Below are positions 9,348 to 20,037 of a stretch of DNA of 64,000 nt, piece after piece. The position numbers and the translations under genes were made by a program. The stretch is from Acinetobacter lwoffii (lineage in GTDB: Bacteria > Pseudomonadota > Gammaproteobacteria > Pseudomonadales > Moraxellaceae): contig NZ_JALJVC010000002.1 of the NCBI RefSeq assembly GCF_022967985.1, forward strand, positions 223,654 through 287,653. Reading direction: 5' to 3'. Below the pieces are notes generated by a model. That model did not search any database. It was not told the DNA's origin and worked only from the letters and a program-made list of their open reading frames with translations. Position 1 is the stretch's first letter; each line of letters opens with the position of its first letter.

Positions 9348-9680
9348 ATGATGGAAGTAACTGCTAAATTACGCGGTGCCGCTATCTCGGCACAAAAAGC
9401 TCGTTTGGTTGCAGATCTTATCCGCGGCAAATCTGTTGCGCACGCTCTTAACATCCTTAACTTCAGCAACAAAAAAGCTGCAGTTCTAGTTAAGAAAGCG
9501 TTGGAATCTGCGATTGCAAACGCTGAACACAATAACAGTTTAGATGTAGACGACCTTAAAGTTTCTACGATCTACGTTGATGAAGGCATGAGCCTGAAAC
9601 GTATTATGCCACGTGCTAAAGGCCGTGCAGATCGTATTACTAAGCGTACTTGTCACATCACCGTTAAGGTAGGGGTTTGA
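9348..9680 (+). CDS. rplV: 50S ribosomal protein L22
   Basis: 110 residues from [13 protein letters not shown]22 lines the peptide exit tunnel; its beta-hairpin (about 80-100, [17 protein letters not shown]) is where macrolide-resistance changes occur in other species. An in-frame ATG at 9339 overlapping the rpsS stop would add MGA. The 9348 start fits the usual protein, but neither has a strong ribosome binding site, suggesting coupling to rpsS. Confidence 0.95.
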
Positions 9681-9681
9681 T

Positions 9682-10434
9682 ATGGGTCAGAAGGTTCATC
9701 CAATCGGTATCCGCCTAGGTGTTGTGAAACGTCATAACGCTAACTGGTATGCGAATCCGAAACAATACGCTGAATACTTGCTTAAAGATCTTCAAGTTCG
9801 TGAGTTTTTGATCAAAAAACTTAAAAACGCGATGATCAGCAACATTCTTATCGAGCGTCCTACAGGCGCTGCTAAAGTAACTATTAGCACTGCTCGTCCA
9901 GGTATCGTAATCGGTAAAAAAGGCGAAGATATTGAGAAACTACAACGCGAATTAACATCTATCATGGGTGTTCCTGCGCAAGTAAGTATCAATGAAATTG
10001 ATCGTCCAGACTTAGACGCGCGTCTAGTTGCTGAAGCTATCGCTTCTCAATTGGAAAAACGTGTAATGTTCCGTCGTGCTATGAAGCGTGCGGTTCAAAA
10101 CACAATGCGTGCTGGTGCTAAAGGTATTAAAGTAGAAGTTTCGGGCCGTTTAGGTGGTGCTGAGATTGCTCGTACTGAGTGGTATCGTGAAGGTCGTGTA
10201 CCTCTACATACGCTTCGTGCAGATATCGACTATGCGACTATGCGTGCTGAGACTACTTACGGTACGATCGGTGTTAAAGTTTGGATCTTCCGTGGTGAGA
10301 TCTTGGGCGGCATGAAACAAGTCATGAACCCAGCTCCAGCTGAAGAGCGTCCAGCTAAACGCGGTCGTGGTCGTGGTGAAGGTCAAGAGCGTCGTGGTCG
10401 TCGCAATGATCGTTCTGCTGAAAAAGGAGAATAA
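9682..10434 (+). CDS. rpsC: 30S ribosomal protein S3
   Basis: 250 residues. The KH domain carries the signature [14 protein letters not shown] (about 74-87). S3 is at the mRNA entry channel and has helicase activity together with S4 and S5. The C-terminal tail is rich in Arg and Gly ([19 protein letters not shown]), longer and more basic than in E. coli (233 residues). Confidence 0.98.
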   Translation: MGQKVHPIGIRLGVVKRHNANWYANPKQYAEYLLKDLQVREFLIKKLKNAMISNILIERPTGAAKVTISTARPGIVIGKKGEDIEKLQRELTSIMGVPAQVSINEIDRPDLDARLVAEAIASQLEKRVMFRRAMKRAVQNTMRAGAKGIKVEVSGRLGGAEIARTEWYREGRVPLHTLRADIDYATMRAETTYGTIGVKVWIFRGEILGGMKQVMNPAPAEERPAKRGRGRGEGQERRGRRNDRSAEKGE

Positions 10435-10437
10435 TCC

Positions 10438-10851
10438 ATGTTGCAACCTAAGCGTACTAAATTCCGTAAAGTGCAGAAAGGCCGTAACACTGGTCTAGCA
10501 CACCGCGGTAGCACAGTATCTTTCGGTACTATTGCACTTAAATCAGTTGAACGTGGTCAAATGACTGCGCGTCAAATTGAAGCAGCGCGTCGTACAATTA
10601 GCCGTCGTATTAAGCGTGGTGGTAAGATCTTTATCCGTGTATTCCCGGACAAACCGATTACTTCTAAGCCTCTTGAAGTGCGTATGGGTAAAGGTAAAGG
10701 TTCTGTGGAATATTGGGTTTGCCAAATCAAACCAGGTAAAGTCTTGTACGAAATTGATGGTGTTAACGAAGAATTGGCTCGCGAAGCGTTTACGCTTGCA
10801 GCAGCTAAACTTCCGTTTAAAACCGCTATCGTGACTCGGACGGTAATGTAA
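10438..10851 (+). CDS. rplP: 50S ribosomal protein L16
   Basis: 137 residues, starting [18 protein letters not shown]16 contacts the A-site tRNA elbow. It carries the Arg (in RMGKGKG, about 79-85) hydroxylated by YcfD in E. coli. The RBS AAGGAG lies within the end of rpsC. The stop overlaps the rpmC start by one base (TAATG). Confidence 0.98.
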   Translation: MLQPKRTKFRKVQKGRNTGLAHRGSTVSFGTIALKSVERGQMTARQIEAARRTISRRIKRGGKIFIRVFPDKPITSKPLEVRMGKGKGSVEYWVCQIKPGKVLYEIDGVNEELAREAFTLAAAKLPFKTAIVTRTVM

Positions 10852-11048
10852 TGAAAACTAAAGATCTACGTGAAAAGTCGGTAGAAGAGTTGACAGCTTT
10901 GCTTGATGAGCAACAGCTTAACCAATTCCGTCTTCGTATGGCGAAAGCAACTGGTCAATTGGGTAAATCGCATGAAGTTGCACTTACTCGTCAGACTATT
11001 GCTCGTATTAAGACCCTCCTTACCGAAAAACAGGGGAACGGACAATGA
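10851..11048 (+). CDS. rpmC: 50S ribosomal protein L29
   Basis: 65 residues, a two-helix protein at the tunnel exit next to L23. It starts [20 protein letters not shown], typical for L29. Overlaps rplP by one base and rpsQ by four. Confidence 0.97.
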   Translation: MKTKDLREKSVEELTALLDEQQLNQFRLRMAKATGQLGKSHEVALTRQTIARIKTLLTEKQGNGQ

Positions 11049-11302
11049 GTGATAAAACAGTCCGCACGTTAACTGGCAAAGTTGTAAGCGACAAGATGGA
11101 TAAATCTATCGTTGTTCTTATTGAACGCCAAGTTCAACACCCGTTGTATGGCAAATTAATCCGCCGTTCAACAAAATTACATGCTCATGATGAGAACAAC
11201 ACAGCGAAAGCTGGTGATGTTGTAACCATTAAAGAAAGCCGCCCAATTTCTAAAACTAAGTCTTGGACTCTAGTTGAAGTTGTTGAAGCAGCTGCTGAGT
11301 AA
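11045..11302 (+). CDS. rpsQ: 30S ribosomal protein S17
   Basis: 85 residues with the OB-fold signature [18 protein letters not shown]. Primary 16S rRNA-binding protein. Overlaps rpmC by four bases, with the RBS AGGGGA within rpmC. Last gene of the S10 section; a 91-base gap containing a hairpin separates it from rplN. Confidence 0.98.
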   Translation: MSDKTVRTLTGKVVSDKMDKSIVVLIERQVQHPLYGKLIRRSTKLHAHDENNTAKAGDVVTIKESRPISKTKSWTLVEVVEAAAE

Positions 11303-11323
11303 TTAACGTTCTTGTTGCATCAT

Positions 11324-11367
11324 CGGTCAATTTCGAGTACTCTTTGAGCCTTTCGAAATTTCGACCG
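11324..11367 (+). promoter_or_regulatory. Stable hairpin between rpsQ and rplN
   Basis: CGGTC plus ATTTCGA on the left pair with TCGAAAT plus GACCG on the right, leaving a 1x3 internal loop and a loop of about 16 bases. There is no T-run after it. The position at the S10/spc junction suggests an RNA processing, attenuation or autoregulatory element; no strong promoter was seen beside it. Confidence 0.55.
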
Positions 11368-11393
11368 GTGTTGCTCGGTTTTGGAGTAGGGCA

Positions 11394-11762
11394 ATGATTC
11401 AGACCGAAACTATGCTCGACGTAGCAGACAACAGTGGTGCACGCCGCGTACAATGTATTAAAGTACTTGGTGGCTCGCATCGTCGTTATGCTTCTGTTGG
11501 CGACATTATTAAAGTTACTGTAAAAGAAGCAATTCCACGCGCACGTGTTAAAAAAGGTGACGTGATGAATGCGGTTGTAGTTCGTACAAAATTCGGTATC
11601 CGTCGTGCAGACGGTTCAGTGATTCGTTTCGACGATAACGCTGCTGTTATTTTGAACAACAACAAAGCGCCGATTGCAACTCGTATTTTCGGACCAGTGA
11701 CTCGTGAACTTCGTACTGAACAGTTCATGAAAATTATTTCATTGGCTCCTGAAGTTCTATAA
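11394..11762 (+). CDS. rplN: 50S ribosomal protein L14
   Basis: 122 residues, starting [27 protein letters not shown], the L14 signature. Located at the subunit interface, bridging L19 and 16S h14, and the binding site of RsfS. First gene of the spc section; RBS GGAG at 11383-11386. Confidence 0.98.
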   Translation: MIQTETMLDVADNSGARRVQCIKVLGGSHRRYASVGDIIKVTVKEAIPRARVKKGDVMNAVVVRTKFGIRRADGSVIRFDDNAAVILNNNKAPIATRIFGPVTRELRTEQFMKIISLAPEVL

Positions 11763-11771
11763 GAGGCGATC

Positions 11772-12089
11772 ATGGCTAAGATTAAAAAAGGCGATCAAGT
11801 AATTGTGATCGCAGGTAAAGAAAAAGGCAAACAGGGTACTGTTCTGTCTGTTTCTAATGACCGTGTTAAGGTTGAAGGCCTTAACTTGGTGAAGAAGCAT
11901 CAGAAGCCGAACCGTGCTACAGGCGCTGAAGGTAGCGTTGTAACTCAGGAAGCTTCGCTTCATATTTCAAACGTGGCAGTTTTTAATGCTACAACCCAAA
12001 AGGCTGACCGTGTTGGTTACCAAGTGATTGATGGCGTGAAAACTCGCGTATTCAAATCAAATGGTGAATCAGTGGCGGTAGCGAAGTAA
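11772..12089 (+). CDS. rplX: 50S ribosomal protein L24
   Basis: 105 residues with the KOW motif (KKGDQVIVIAGKEKGKQGTV, about 5-24). Initiator of 50S assembly. RBS GAGG upstream, 9 bases after rplN. Confidence 0.98.
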   Translation: MAKIKKGDQVIVIAGKEKGKQGTVLSVSNDRVKVEGLNLVKKHQKPNRATGAEGSVVTQEASLHISNVAVFNATTQKADRVGYQVIDGVKTRVFKSNGESVAVAK

Positions 12090-12105
12090 TAGGTTGATAT
12101 AGGCC

Positions 12106-12642
12106 ATGGCCAGACTTAAAACACGTTACAACGACGAACTTAAAGCCCAATTACAAGAAGTATTGGGCGTTAAGAATGTGATGGAGATTCCTCGCATCAC
12201 TAAAATCACGATCAACATGGGTGTTGGCGCAGCTGCTGCCGACAAAAAACTCCTTGATGGTGCTCTTTCAGATATGCAAGCTATCGCTGGTCAAAAACCA
12301 GTACTTACGTTAGCTCGTAAATCAATCGCTGGTTTTAAAATCCGTGATGGTTGGCCGATCGGTTGTAAAGTTACTTTACGCGGCGAACGTATGTACGAAT
12401 TCTTGGACCGTTTGATCTCGATTGCGATCCCTCGTATCCGTGACTTCCGTGGTTTCTCTGCGAAATCATTCGACGGTCGTGGTAACTACTCAATGGGTCT
12501 TAAGGAACAAATCATGTTCCCTGAAATCGATTTTGACAAGATTGATCGTATTCGTGGTATGGATATTACCATTACTACGACTGCTCGCACCGATGACGAA
12601 GGCCGTGCGCTTATGCGTGCATTCGGCTTCCCGTTCAAATAA
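12106..12642 (+). CDS. rplE: 50S ribosomal protein L5
   Basis: 178 residues, binding 5S rRNA in the central protuberance. Conserved [10 protein letters not shown] and RDFRGF segments are visible. In E. coli the start of this gene is the target of S8 repression of the spc operon; no comparison of the local RNA structure was possible here. Confidence 0.98.
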   Translation: MARLKTRYNDELKAQLQEVLGVKNVMEIPRITKITINMGVGAAAADKKLLDGALSDMQAIAGQKPVLTLARKSIAGFKIRDGWPIGCKVTLRGERMYEFLDRLISIAIPRIRDFRGFSAKSFDGRGNYSMGLKEQIMFPEIDFDKIDRIRGMDITITTTARTDDEGRALMRAFGFPFK

Positions 12643-12651
12643 GAGGTCGAT

Positions 12652-12957
12652 ATGGCTAAGAAAGGTATGATTAATCGCGAATTGAAACGCGAAGCTACTG
12701 TTGCTAAATACGCTGCAAAACGTGCTGAATTAAAAGCTGTTATTGCAAACGTAAATGCATCAGACGAAGAACGTTTCGAAGCGATGATGAAATTACAAGC
12801 ATTACCACGTAATGCATCTCCAGTACGTCTACGTAACCGTTGTGGTTTAACTGGTCGTCCTCATGGTTACTTCCGTAAGTTCGGTTTAAGCCGTAACAAA
12901 TTACGTGAAACAGTAATGCAAGGTGATGTACCTGGCGTTGTTAAGGCAAGCTGGTAA
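12652..12957 (+). CDS. rpsN: 30S ribosomal protein S14
   Basis: 101 residues, the long zinc-free form: the C-terminal region [21 protein letters not shown] has no CxxC pairs. A core protein of the 30S head. RBS GAGGT, 9 bases after rplE. Confidence 0.98.
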   Translation: MAKKGMINRELKREATVAKYAAKRAELKAVIANVNASDEERFEAMMKLQALPRNASPVRLRNRCGLTGRPHGYFRKFGLSRNKLRETVMQGDVPGVVKASW

Positions 12958-12969
12958 GGAGCACTATAG

Positions 12970-13365
12970 ATGAGTATGCAAGATACCGTTGCCGACATGC
13001 TAACACGTGTTCGTAACGCACAAATGGCAAAGAAACAAACTGTTTCTATGCCTAATTCTAAGTTGAAAGTAGCAATTGCTAACTTACTTCAACAAGAAGG
13101 TTATATTTCAAACGTAGAAGTTGCGGATGCTGAAGGCAAACCAACTCTTACTTTGACTTTAAAGTATTTCGAAGGCAAACCAGTTATCGAAACTGTGAAG
13201 CGCGTAAGCCGTCCAGGTCTACGTCAGTATCGCGGTAAAGATGCACTTCCTAGCGTTAAGCAAGGTTTAGGTATTGCAATTGTTTCTACAAGCAAAGGCA
13301 TCATGACTGATCGCGCTGCACGTGCTGCAGGCGTTGGTGGTGAAGTTATTGCTTTTGTTTCTTAA
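12970..13365 (+). CDS. rpsH: 30S ribosomal protein S8
   Basis: 131 residues, central-domain 16S binder and, in enterics, repressor of the spc operon. The C-terminal signature ends [18 protein letters not shown]...[18 protein letters not shown] upstream. Confidence 0.98.
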   Translation: MSMQDTVADMLTRVRNAQMAKKQTVSMPNSKLKVAIANLLQQEGYISNVEVADAEGKPTLTLTLKYFEGKPVIETVKRVSRPGLRQYRGKDALPSVKQGLGIAIVSTSKGIMTDRAARAAGVGGEVIAFVS

Positions 13366-13378
13366 TAGGTGATTCCTC

Positions 13379-13912
13379 ATGTCTCGTGTGGCTAAAGCCC
13401 CAGTAACTGTACCTAACGGTGTAACAGTTACTCAGAACGGCCGGCAGGTCGAAGTGAAAGGCACTAAAGGTACATTGTCTTTCAACCTGCATGCGCTGGT
13501 CGAGCTTAAACAGGAAGACGGTATTCTAGCTATTGCTCCAGTACAAGAGTCGAAAGACGCTTGGATGCAAGCTGGTACTGCTCGCGCTGTGCTTAACAAC
13601 CTTGTAAAAGGTGTTAGCGAAGGTTTCGAACGTAAGTTACAGCTTATCGGTGTTGGTTATAAAGCTGCGGTTAAAGGTGACGTTGTTCATCTTAACCTTG
13701 GTTTCTCTCACCCGATCGATTATGCACTTCCTGCAGGTGTAACTGCTGAAACTCCAACTGCAACTGAAATCATTCTTAAATCTGCTGATAAAGCAGCTTT
13801 AGGACAGGTTGCTGCAGATATCCGTGGTTACCGTCCACCAGAGCCATATAAAGGCAAAGGTGTTCGTTATTCTGACGAAGTTGTACTTCGTAAAGAAGCT
13901 AAGAAGAAATAA
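13379..13912 (+). CDS. rplF: 50S ribosomal protein L6
   Basis: 177 residues with two homologous domains; the C-terminal signature [13 protein letters not shown] is at about 153-165. Located near the GTPase-associated centre and the sarcin-ricin loop. The ATG follows TAATAGGTGATTCCTC, with AGGTGA as RBS. Confidence 0.98.
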   Translation: MSRVAKAPVTVPNGVTVTQNGRQVEVKGTKGTLSFNLHALVELKQEDGILAIAPVQESKDAWMQAGTARAVLNNLVKGVSEGFERKLQLIGVGYKAAVKGDVVHLNLGFSHPIDYALPAGVTAETPTATEIILKSADKAALGQVAADIRGYRPPEPYKGKGVRYSDEVVLRKEAKKK

Positions 13913-13926
13913 GGCGCGAGGTTCTT

Positions 13927-14277
13927 ATGAACGAAAAGAAACAATCCCGTTTGCGTCGTGCGAAAAGCACACGCTTGCACATCCGTGCATTGGGTGCGAC
14001 TCGTTTGTGTGTAAACCGCACTCCGCGTCACATCTATGCTCAAGTTATCTCTGCAGATGGTGGCAAAGTATTAGCGCAAGCTTCTACTTTAGACGCTACT
14101 CTACGTGCGGGTACAACTGGTAACGTTGAAGCAGCTCAAAAAGTAGGTGCTTTAATCGCAGAACGCGCTAAAGCAGCTGGTGTTACTAAAGTTGCATTTG
14201 ACCGTTCTGGTTTTAAATATCATGGTCGTATCAAAGCCTTGGCTGATGCTGCTCGTGAAAACGGCTTGGAGTTCTAA
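13927..14277 (+). CDS. rplR: 50S ribosomal protein L18
   Basis: 116 residues, 5S rRNA binder. The basic N-terminus [20 protein letters not shown] and the C-terminal [26 protein letters not shown] are typical. Confidence 0.98.
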   Translation: MNEKKQSRLRRAKSTRLHIRALGATRLCVNRTPRHIYAQVISADGGKVLAQASTLDATLRAGTTGNVEAAQKVGALIAERAKAAGVTKVAFDRSGFKYHGRIKALADAARENGLEF

Positions 14278-14279
14278 TC

Positions 14280-14777
14280 ATGGCTAAAGTTGAACAAAAC
14301 GAAGGTCTTGTTGAAAAGCTGGTTGCCGTTGATCGTGTAGCCAAAGTTGTTAAGGGTGGTCGTATCTTCTCTTTCACAGCATTAACTGTTGTGGGTGATG
14401 GTAATGGTCGCGTAGGTTTTGGTCGTGGTAAAGCACGTGAAGTTCCAGCTGCTATCTCTAAAGCACTTGAAGCTGCTCGTCGCAATATGATTACTGTTGA
14501 CCTTGTTGATGGTACGTTACAGCACCCAATTCATGCACGTCACGGCGCTAGCCGCGTATTCATGCAGCCTGCCTCTGAAGGTACAGGTGTAATTGCTGGT
14601 GGCGCTATGCGTGCAGTTCTAGAAGCTGTAGGCGTACGTAACGTGTTGACTAAATGCCGTGGTTCTACTAACGCTGCTAACGTAGTAAACGCAACTTTCA
14701 ATGGTTTGCGTGATATGACTACTCCTGAAAAGGTTGCTGCGAAACGTGGTCTTTCAGTAGAACAAATTCAAGGGTAA
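14280..14777 (+). CDS. rpsE: 30S ribosomal protein S5
   Basis: 165 residues. The double-stranded RNA-binding fold contains [20 protein letters not shown]5 functions in translational accuracy; spectinomycin-resistance changes in other species map to the loop at the VAKVVKGGR segment (about 21-29), which is wild-type in appearance here. Two bases after rplR. Confidence 0.98.
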   Translation: MAKVEQNEGLVEKLVAVDRVAKVVKGGRIFSFTALTVVGDGNGRVGFGRGKAREVPAAISKALEAARRNMITVDLVDGTLQHPIHARHGASRVFMQPASEGTGVIAGGAMRAVLEAVGVRNVLTKCRGSTNAANVVNATFNGLRDMTTPEKVAAKRGLSVEQIQG

Positions 14778-14783
14778 TCAATC

Positions 14784-14960
14784 ATGAAAACGATTAAAGT
14801 TACCCAGACTAAATCTGCATCGCACCGCTTGAAAAATCACAAGCTTAGCCTGCAAGGTTTAGGTCTGCGTCGTATTGGTCATACTGTAGAAGTGTTAGAC
14901 ACACCTTCTAACCGTGGTATGATCAACCAAGTCTACTATATGGTTAGTGTAGAGGAATAA
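14784..14960 (+). CDS. rpmD: 50S ribosomal protein L30
   Basis: 58 residues, starting [20 protein letters not shown], with the conserved [20 protein letters not shown] segment. The reading frame runs from ATG at 14784 to TAA at 14958-14960. Between rpsE and rplO as in the standard spc order. Confidence 0.96.
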   Translation: MKTIKVTQTKSASHRLKNHKLSLQGLGLRRIGHTVEVLDTPSNRGMINQVYYMVSVEE

Positions 14961-14963
14961 GCC

Positions 14964-15404
14964 ATGACTCTGCGTTTAAATACAATTGCACCTGCAGAAG
15001 GTGCTAAACGTGACAACCTTCGTTTAGGCCGTGGTATCGGTTCTGGCGTTGGTAAGACCGGTGGCCGTGGTGTCAAAGGTCAAAACTCACGTAAGAGCGG
15101 TGGTACTCGTCCAGGTTTCGAAGGCGGTCAAACAGCACTTTATCGTCGTTTGCCTAAATTCGGCTTCACTAGCCAATTAGCTTTGAAAACTGCTGAAGTA
15201 CGTTTATCTGAGCTTGCTAAAGTTGAAGGCGACATCGTGTCTCTTGAAACTTTAAAAGCTGCGAACGTTGTACGTAAAGACATGATCCGTGCTCGTATCG
15301 TACTTTCTGGTGAAATTACTCGTGCATTCACTGTTCAAGGTGTTGCATTGACTAAAGGCGCTAAAGCTGCTGTTGAAGCTGCTGGCGGCAAAGTCGAGGA
15401 GTAA
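14964..15404 (+). CDS. rplO: 50S ribosomal protein L15
   Basis: 146 residues. The Gly/Arg-rich N-terminus [19 protein letters not shown] (about 23-41) threads through 23S rRNA. Late-assembly core protein. RBS GAGGAA is inside rpmD. Confidence 0.98.
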   Translation: MTLRLNTIAPAEGAKRDNLRLGRGIGSGVGKTGGRGVKGQNSRKSGGTRPGFEGGQTALYRRLPKFGFTSQLALKTAEVRLSELAKVEGDIVSLETLKAANVVRKDMIRARIVLSGEITRAFTVQGVALTKGAKAAVEAAGGKVEE

Positions 15405-15410
15405 TCCCCA

Positions 15411-16769
15411 GTGTCTATGACTCCTAGTTCTTCAGGTCATGTCAACATGATGAAAGGCCAACCATTTCATGTGAAATACCGTGAAATTATTCGTCGAATG
15501 ATGTTTCTCATTGGTGCGTTGTTGGTGTTTCGACTAGGAGCGCATATTCCAGTACCAGGCATCAATAATGCTGCGTTAGAAAACTTGTTTAATGCAAACC
15601 AAGGTACCATCCTTGGTTTGTTTAACATGTTCTCTGGTGGTGCATTAGAACGAATGTCTATTCTTGCTCTCGGGATCATGCCATACATCTCTGCGTCGAT
15701 TATCGTGCAGTTGATGTCAACTGTGGTTCCTTCGCTGGAAGCTTTAAAGAAAGAAGGCGAGCAAGGCAAACGTAAAATTAATCAATACACACGACAAGGT
15801 ACATTATTCTTAGCGCTGGTACAGGCTATAGGTATGTGTGCAGGCCTGATCAGTCAGGGGATTACCCTGAATACTGGTTTGGCTTTTTATGTTCCTGCAG
15901 TAACCTCACTGGTTGCGGGGACCATGTTCTTGATGTGGTTGGGTGAACAGATTACCGAGCGTGGGGTGGGAAATGGTATTTCCATGATCATCTTCGCGGG
16001 TATTGTTGCCGGATTGCCTAATCTGATTATGCAATCTTTCTCCTCTGTAGATAATGGCCAGACCAGCCTGATTGGCTTGGTAATTTTTGGTTTGTTATCT
16101 CTGGGTGTTTTGGCAGCGATCGTGTTTATTGAGAAAGCGCAGCGTCGTATTCCGGTAAACTATGCTCAAAAACAACAAGGTCGTCGTGTATTTACTGCAC
16201 AGCAGACACATTTGCCATTAAAAATTAATATGGCGGGTGTGATTCCGGCAATTTTTGCCAGCTCATTACTTTTGTTCCCTGCGAGCTTAGGTCAGTGGGT
16301 GGGTAGTGCAGATCCAAATGCTGGATTTATTAAGCGTAGCCTGCAAGATGTAGCATTGGTATTGTCGCCTGGTCAGCCGTTGTATTTGGTGCTCTTTGGT
16401 GCGTTAATTATCTTTTTCTGTTACTTCTATACAGCACTGGTATTTAGTCCTAAAGAAGTGTCAGAGAACTTGAAACGCAGCGGAGCTTACGTGCCTGGTA
16501 TACGTCCAGGTGAGCAAACTGCTCGTTACTTAGATCATATTCTCAATCGTTTGACGTTTATTGGCGCGATTTACATCACCGTCATTTGTTTGATGCCGAT
16601 GGTATTGCAAAGTTCATTTGGTATTCCATTCTATTTGGGTGGTACCTCTTTGCTGATTGTTGTGGTAGTAGTGATGGACTTTATGGCTCAGCTGCAATCA
16701 CACCTTACTTCGCACCAATACGATAATCAAACGTTAATGAGAAAAACGACTGCTCATCCTAAGGGATAA
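15411..16769 (+). CDS. secY: Preprotein translocase subunit SecY
   Basis: 452-residue channel subunit of the SecYEG translocon with ten predicted membrane segments. The plug region and [27 protein letters not shown] are recognisable, as is the cytoplasmic loop [15 protein letters not shown] (about 245-259) used by SecA and ribosomes. The GTG start at 15411 is placed 9 bases after GAGGAG; an ATG two codons later would be too far. Standard position after rplO. Confidence 0.97.
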   Translation: MSMTPSSSGHVNMMKGQPFHVKYREIIRRMMFLIGALLVFRLGAHIPVPGINNAALENLFNANQGTILGLFNMFSGGALERMSILALGIMPYISASIIVQLMSTVVPSLEALKKEGEQGKRKINQYTRQGTLFLALVQAIGMCAGLISQGITLNTGLAFYVPAVTSLVAGTMFLMWLGEQITERGVGNGISMIIFAGIVAGLPNLIMQSFSSVDNGQTSLIGLVIFGLLSLGVLAAIVFIEKAQRRIPVNYAQKQQGRRVFTAQQTHLPLKINMAGVIPAIFASSLLLFPASLGQWVGSADPNAGFIKRSLQDVALVLSPGQPLYLVLFGALIIFFCYFYTALVFSPKEVSENLKRSGAYVPGIRPGEQTARYLDHILNRLTFIGAIYITVICLMPMVLQSSFGIPFYLGGTSLLIVVVVVMDFMAQLQSHLTSHQYDNQTLMRKTTAHPKG

Positions 16770-16788
16770 GCGCACTTGAGGTTTCATC

Positions 16789-16905
16789 ATGAAAGTACAA
16801 GCTTCTGTTAAGAAAATTTGTGGTAGCTGTAAAGTTATCCGTCGTAATGGGGTTATCCGCGTAATTTGTAGCGCAGAACCTCGTCATAAGCAGCGTCAAG
16901 GTTAA
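16789..16905 (+). CDS. rpmJ: 50S ribosomal protein L36
   Basis: 38 residues, starting [15 protein letters not shown]. This is the zinc-binding (C+) form: ligands C11, C14, C27 and H33 are all present. Sits between secY and rpsM as in other gammaproteobacteria. Confidence 0.96.
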
Positions 16906-16920
16906 TCTGATTAAGACCTG

Positions 16921-16977
16921 TTGATTTCTGTAGGCGAATTAGGTTATTATCCGCCCCTCAAGATTTTTGTGGGGCGG
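16921..16977 (+). promoter_or_regulatory. Promoter and hairpin leader of the alpha (rpsM) section
   Basis: TTGATT (16921-16926) and TATTAT (16945-16950) with an 18-base spacer are followed by a strong GC-rich hairpin, CCGCCCC (16951-16957) paired with GGGGCGG (16971-16977). The hairpin lacks a proper T-run, so it is less like a terminator. In E. coli S4 represses translation at the rpsM leader; this hairpin, 33 bases before the rpsM ATG, may be part of an equivalent site. Confidence 0.5.
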
Positions 16978-17010
16978 TTGATTATCTACTGCCTTTTTGG
17001 AGAAAATTGA

Positions 17011-17367
17011 ATGGCTCGTATTGCCGGTGTAAACATTCCGGATAACAAGCACGCTGTTATCTCTCTAACGTATATCTTTGGTATTGGTCGCCATACTTCA
17101 AAAGCTATCTTAGCTGCTGCTGGTATTGCTCCAACTACTAAGATCCGTGAATTAGATGACGCTCAGCTTGATGCGATTCGTGCAGAAGTTGCTAAGGTTC
17201 CGACCGAAGGTGATTTACGTCGCGAAATTTCCATGAACATTAAACGTTTAATGGATTTAGGCTGCTACCGCGGTCTTCGTCATCGTCGCAGCTTGCCTGT
17301 CCGCGGTCAACGCACCAAAACTAACGCTCGTACCCGTAAAGGTCCGCGCAAACCTATTAAGAAATAA
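17011..17367 (+). CDS. rpsM: 30S ribosomal protein S13
   Basis: 118 residues with the helix-two-turns-helix core and the basic tail [21 protein letters not shown], which contacts P-site tRNA. First gene of the alpha section. RBS GGAGAA before the ATG. Confidence 0.98.
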   Translation: MARIAGVNIPDNKHAVISLTYIFGIGRHTSKAILAAAGIAPTTKIRELDDAQLDAIRAEVAKVPTEGDLRREISMNIKRLMDLGCYRGLRHRRSLPVRGQRTKTNARTRKGPRKPIKK

Positions 17368-17386
17368 GATTTCTGGAAGCTAAAAG

Positions 17387-17773
17387 ATGGCTAAAGATAC
17401 TCGCGCACGCAAGAAGGTCACTCGTACCGTCTCTGAAGGTGTCGCACACATTCACGCTTCTTTTAATAACACCATTGTGACTATTACCGATCGTCAAGGT
17501 AATGCACTGGCTTGGGCCACTTCAGGTGGACAAGGCTTCCGTGGATCACGTAAATCAACTCCGTTCGCTGCTCAGGTAGCTGCTGAAGTTGCTGGTAAAG
17601 CTGCTTTAGACTACGGTTTGAAAAACTTGGACGTCCTTGTAAAAGGTCCTGGTCCTGGTCGTGAATCTGCGGTTCGTGCTTTAGGTGCAGTGGGTTATAA
17701 AATTAACAGCATTACCGATGTGACGCCAATCCCGCACAACGGTTGCCGTCCACCTAAAAAACGTCGCGTGTAA
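17387..17773 (+). CDS. rpsK: 30S ribosomal protein S11
   Basis: 128 residues. Platform protein at the mRNA exit. The signature [18 protein letters not shown] closes the protein; in E. coli the Asn before Gly in this region is converted to isoaspartate. Confidence 0.98.
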   Translation: MAKDTRARKKVTRTVSEGVAHIHASFNNTIVTITDRQGNALAWATSGGQGFRGSRKSTPFAAQVAAEVAGKAALDYGLKNLDVLVKGPGPGRESAVRALGAVGYKINSITDVTPIPHNGCRPPKKRRV

Positions 17774-17785
17774 GGAGAAACATTC

Positions 17786-18412
17786 ATGGCTCGTTATATT
17801 GGTCCAAAATGCAAACTCTCTCGTCGCGAAGGGACAGACCTGCAACTTAAATCAGGCGTTAAACCGTTTGATGTTAAGACAAAAAAACATGCGAAAGTTC
17901 CTGGCCAACACGGCGGGGCTCGTGGTGGTAAACAATCTGAGTACTCACTACAATTACGTGAAAAACAAAAAGTACGTCGCATGTACGGTGTTTTAGAGCG
18001 TCAATTTAGTAACTACTATAAAGAAGCTGCTCGTGTTAAAGGCGCAACTGGTGAAAACCTGTTGAAGCTACTTGAAAGCCGTCTTGATAACGTTGTTTAT
18101 CGTATGGGTTTCGGTTCTACTCGTGCAGAAGCTCGTCAGTTAGTATCTCACCGTAGCATCACTTTGAATGGCCGTCGTGTTAACATTGCGTCTATCCAAG
18201 TTAAAGCGGGTGATGTGATCGCAGTTCACGAAGGCGCTAAGCAACAATTACGTATCAAAAACGCAATTGAATTAGCTACTCAACGTGGCATGCCTTCTTG
18301 GATGGAAATTGACCATTCTAAATTAGAAGGTACGTTCAAAGCTGCACCGGATCGTTCTGATTTACCTGCTGAAATCAACGAAAGCTTGATTGTAGAATTG
18401 TATTCTAAATAA
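17786..18412 (+). CDS. rpsD: 30S ribosomal protein S4
   Basis: 208 residues with the S4 RNA-binding domain at about 97-160 ([21 protein letters not shown]). Initiator of 30S assembly and, in enterics, repressor of this operon. It lacks the zinc-binding cysteine set of some S4 forms (only C9 near the N-terminus). RBS AAGGAG. Confidence 0.98.
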   Translation: MARYIGPKCKLSRREGTDLQLKSGVKPFDVKTKKHAKVPGQHGGARGGKQSEYSLQLREKQKVRRMYGVLERQFSNYYKEAARVKGATGENLLKLLESRLDNVVYRMGFGSTRAEARQLVSHRSITLNGRRVNIASIQVKAGDVIAVHEGAKQQLRIKNAIELATQRGMPSWMEIDHSKLEGTFKAAPDRSDLPAEINESLIVELYSK

Positions 18413-18428
18413 TCCTTGAGGAAGCAAT

Positions 18429-19436
18429 ATGACGCGTACTGCAAATGAGTTTCTAACTCCGCAAGCGATCAAGGTCGAAGCGGCAAGCGGGACCTCGGCA
18501 AAAGTTATTCTAGAACCATTAGAGCGTGGCTTTGGTCATACTCTTGGTAATGCTTTACGTCGCATCCTTCTTTCTTCTCTACCTGGCGCAGCTGTGGTAG
18601 AAGTTGAGATTGAAGGGGTCGAGCACGAGTACAGTACTTTGGAAGGCTTGCAGCAGGACATCGTCGAGCTCTTGCTGAACCTAAAAGGATTGTCGATTAA
18701 GCTGTTCGATCAAAATGAAGCTTATTTAACATTAGAGAAACAAGGTGCAGGCGACGTAACTGCGGCTGACCTTCGTTTACCTCATAATGTTGAAGTGGTT
18801 AACCCTGAACATTTGATCGGTACTTTAAGTGCCTCAGGCTCATTGAAAATGCGTCTGAAAGTGGCTCAAGGTCGTGGCTACGAGACTTCTGATTCACGCT
18901 TCCCAGAAGGTGAAACTCGCCCAGTGGGTCGCTTGCAGTTAGATGCGTCTTACAGCCCAATCAAACGTGTTTCATATACCGTGGAAAACGCGCGTGTAGA
19001 ACAACGTACTGACCTTGATAAACTGATCATTGATCTTGAAACTAACGGTACTGTAGATCCTGAAGAAGCGATCCGCAAAGCTGCAACTATTTTGCAGCAA
19101 CAAATTGCGATCTTCGTTGACCTTCAGAAAGATCAAGCACCTGTTGCTCAAGAGCCTCGTGAAGAAGTTGACCCAATCTTGCTTCGCCCAGTAGATGATC
19201 TAGAGCTAACTGTTCGTTCTGCTAACTGTTTGAAAGCAGAAAACATTTACTACATTGGTGATCTTGTACAGCGTACCGAAGTTGAGTTGCTTAAAACTCC
19301 TAACTTGGGTAAAAAATCGCTTACTGAGATCAAAGATGTTCTGGCTTCTAAAGGCTTACAACTCGGCATGCGTTTAGAGAACTGGCCACCGGCTAGTCTC
19401 CGTATGGACGATCGTTTCGCCTATCGTAGCCGTTAA
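18429..19436 (+). CDS. rpoA: RNA polymerase subunit alpha
   Basis: 335 residues: an N-terminal dimerisation domain ([20 protein letters not shown] at about 35-54), a linker and a C-terminal domain from about 250 ([21 protein letters not shown]) that binds UP elements and activators. Standard position between rpsD and rplQ. RBS GAGGAAG. Confidence 0.98.
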   Translation: MTRTANEFLTPQAIKVEAASGTSAKVILEPLERGFGHTLGNALRRILLSSLPGAAVVEVEIEGVEHEYSTLEGLQQDIVELLLNLKGLSIKLFDQNEAYLTLEKQGAGDVTAADLRLPHNVEVVNPEHLIGTLSASGSLKMRLKVAQGRGYETSDSRFPEGETRPVGRLQLDASYSPIKRVSYTVENARVEQRTDLDKLIIDLETNGTVDPEEAIRKAATILQQQIAIFVDLQKDQAPVAQEPREEVDPILLRPVDDLELTVRSANCLKAENIYYIGDLVQRTEVELLKTPNLGKKSLTEIKDVLASKGLQLGMRLENWPPASLRMDDRFAYRSR

Positions 19437-19454
19437 TTAAGTAGGACTATCACC

Positions 19455-19820
19455 ATGCGTCATCGTAATAGTGGTGTGAAATTAGGCCGTACAAGCAGTC
19501 ATCGTAAAGCGATGTTCCAAAACATGGCTAACTCTTTGTTCGAGCACGAGTTGATCAAAACAACTGTGCCTAAAGCAAAAGAGTTACGTCGTGTAGCTGA
19601 GCCTTTAATCACTTTAGCTAAAAACGATACAGTAGCAAACCGTCGTTTGGCGTTTGCTCGTACTCGTTCAGCAGCAACTGTTGGTAAATTATTTACCGTT
19701 CTTGGCCCTCGTTACAAAGAGCGTAACGGCGGTTATCTACGTGTTCTTAAAGCGGGCTTCCGTGCAGGTGATGCTGCACCGATGGCTTACGTTGAGCTAG
19801 TAGATCGCGAAGTTAACTAA
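19455..19820 (+). CDS. rplQ: 50S ribosomal protein L17
   Basis: 121 residues, starting [20 protein letters not shown]. Located at the peptide tunnel exit. Last gene of the superoperon, followed 30 bases later by a classic terminator. Confidence 0.98.
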   Translation: MRHRNSGVKLGRTSSHRKAMFQNMANSLFEHELIKTTVPKAKELRRVAEPLITLAKNDTVANRRLAFARTRSAATVGKLFTVLGPRYKERNGGYLRVLKAGFRAGDAAPMAYVELVDREVN

Positions 19821-19850
19821 TTTCGTGAAGAATAACGCAAGTTGTTCGAA

Positions 19851-19880
19851 AAGGTCGGTTGAATAAACCGGCCTTTTTTA
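19851..19880 (+). terminator. Terminator of the ribosomal superoperon
   Basis: A 10-bp stem AAGGTCGGTT/AACCGGCCTT with one mismatch and loop GAATA is followed by a run of T. It ends the 13-kb cluster. Confidence 0.9.
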
Positions 19881-20037
19881 ATGCCTGTATATTTTAATTT
19901 AAAGTGATTCAGTTTCAGATAACTGATCTGGCCTCAAAAGATAAAAAAATAACGCCTTTTTAATAAACTTGACATTGTGTATTGTCAGTTTTGTGATTTA
20001 ATAAAAACAGATAGCATCGCTTAGGTAAAAGAACAAG

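Noticed and set aside
16951..16977. Hairpin before rpsM as a simple terminator of secY-rpmJ
   Set aside because: No T-run follows the stem and the next gene belongs to the same conserved cluster, so a leader element is more likely.
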